From Bradyrhizobium cosmicum (GTDB lineage: Bacteria > Pseudomonadota > Alphaproteobacteria > Rhizobiales > Xanthobacteraceae): DNA of 64,000 bases. The stretch lies in assembly GCF_007290395.2 (NCBI RefSeq), contig NZ_CP041656.2:1674001-1738000 (forward strand). The letters run 5' to 3'. The notes under the pieces were generated by a model. It worked only from the letters and a program-made list of their open reading frames with translations, was not told where the DNA came from and searched no databases. How positions within the stretch are numbered: position 1 is the first letter of the stretch; the number at the start of each line of letters is the position of its first letter. The position numbers were made by a program, and so were the translations under genes. Below, one piece after another: positions 63,259 through 64,000 of this stretch.

Positions 63259-64000
63259 TCAGCGCGGCTTGATCTCGGCATATTTCGCCATTGCCCGCTC
63301 GAACTTGCGATTGAACAGCCACATCGCGGCGAGGATCTCGGGGAAGCTGGCCGAGCTGCGCGCCCGGTCGGCCTGTCCGAACGCGAAGATGCTGTTGTTG
63401 CGCAGGTGCTTCATGATCGTGGGACTGGACACCCGGTAGTTCAGCAGGTCGCCCGATTTGAGCGCGGTCCGCGTCGGGGTCGGCACGATCTGGATCAGCT
63501 CGAACAGTTTCATCTGGTCGATCGGGTCGGGCAGCGTCTTCACGATTCCCGGGATCTCCCGGAAGATATCCGCATGCGCGTTCATCAGGCCGTCGCGCAC
63601 GTTGGTCCAGTGGTTGAAGCGGTGGTCGGTGCCGCGGGCGCGCGCCTCTTCCCTGTCGTCGCGTGCGCCGAGCGCGGGATCGGCCGCCGCGATCTCTGAT
63701 TTGATCGCCTCCCACTTCCTGCGGCCGTTGCGGTCTTCGGAGGGGCCGGTCTGGAAGCTGCCCATATAGGTGTTCGAGCGGCCGTTGCGGACATTCTGCT
63801 TGCCGTTGGTTTCCGCGAAGAAAAGCCCGAGACTGATCCGGCCCGCGGCTTCGGCGTGGTCAGGCGCAAGCCCCTTGGCACGCGCGATCGCGACCGCGAG
63901 ATCGACGACGTCCTTGAACGGTGTCGCCGAGTTCTGCGCGTTGGCCGGCGGCGCCTCCATGATATCGAACAGCTTGCCGTATTCGTCGATCAGCGGTTCG
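63259..64000 (-). CDS. Unrecognised protein, 5' end beyond the window
   Basis: The frame is open from its stop at 63259 to the right edge (about 246 codons); codons beyond the ATG at 63960 (EPLIDEYGKLFDI) look coding, so the true start is probably outside. FFAETNGKQ, then SNTYMGSFQTGP around residues 50-75 after that ATG, loosely resemble the E-G-S-G-Q arrangement of lysozyme-like folds; that is weak. It is rich in charged residues and has no visible signal within the part seen. It converges with the binding-protein gene, eight bases between the stop codons. Confidence 0.6.
   Translation of the reverse strand, partial: EPLIDEYGKLFDIMEAPPANAQNSATPFKDVVDLAVAIARAKGLAPDHAEAAGRISLGLFFAETNGKQNVRNGRSNTYMGSFQTGPSEDRNGRRKWEAIKSEIAAADPALGARDDREEARARGTDHRFNHWTNVRDGLMNAHADIFREIPGIVKTLPDPIDQMKLFELIQIVPTPTRTALKSGDLLNYRVSSPTIMKHLRNNSIFAFGQADRARSSASFPEILAAMWLFNRKFERAMAKYAEIKPR

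Overview
The window is high-GC chromosomal DNA in which almost every stretch is coding. Gene content points to an alphaproteobacterium of the Rhizobiales, most likely Bradyrhizobium or a close relative. The evidence is a tal-pgi fusion, the pqqABCDE order, PrkA/YeaH/SpoVR in one operon, DUF6894 and TolB-like/TPR winged-helix proteins, and palindromic intergenic repeats of the kind seen in that genus. This assignment is inferred from content, not from a database match. No rRNA, tRNA, CRISPR array, prophage or insertion sequence was recognised.

Region 1 (1-25139) is a carbon-storage and sugar-oxidation block. On the minus strand glgE, treS-mak, glgB, glgX, treZ and treY (cut by the window edge) form one tightly packed operon for alpha-glucan, trehalose and maltose-1-phosphate interconversion. 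Diverging from it are malQ and a GH15 glucoamylase/trehalase-like gene. A second minus-strand operon reads tal-pgi, gnd, zwf, pgl, gntK and a HAD phosphatase, covering the oxidative pentose-phosphate branch. The outstanding oddity is that the GlgE protein has lost its nucleophile Asp (now Val) and its acid/base Glu (now Lys), so it is probably not an active maltosyltransferase.

Region 2 (25140-36738) holds a small membrane protein with a paralogue 9 kb away, the prkA-yeaH-spoVR stress operon, an ArsR/SRPBCC/small membrane protein/DUF1801 operon preceded by two copies of a CATAAC-N6-GTTATG operator, two exported proteins, and a membrane-spanning nucleotide cyclase fused to a formylglycine-enzyme-like periplasmic domain that lacks the catalytic cysteines.

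Region 3 (36756-47214) has an exported DUF4399 protein, a 2-oxoacid:acceptor oxidoreductase (alpha and beta subunits) co-transcribed with a GltD-like FAD/NAD(P) iron-sulfur protein, and the pqqABCDE operon. The pqq operon continues without a break into a proline-iminopeptidase-like hydrolase and an uncharacterised dimeric-barrel protein.

Region 4 (47463-64000) contains a DUF6894 protein, an amidase/glutathione peroxidase/DUF3297 operon, malonyl-CoA decarboxylase, an O-methyltransferase with a TctC-type binding protein, a winged-helix/TPR regulator, a divergent AraC regulator and MFS transporter, an RND efflux pump with its adaptor, a solute-binding protein, and the C-terminal part of an unrecognised protein at the right edge. 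Five palindromic intergenic repeats of three families all lie just after gene 3' ends.
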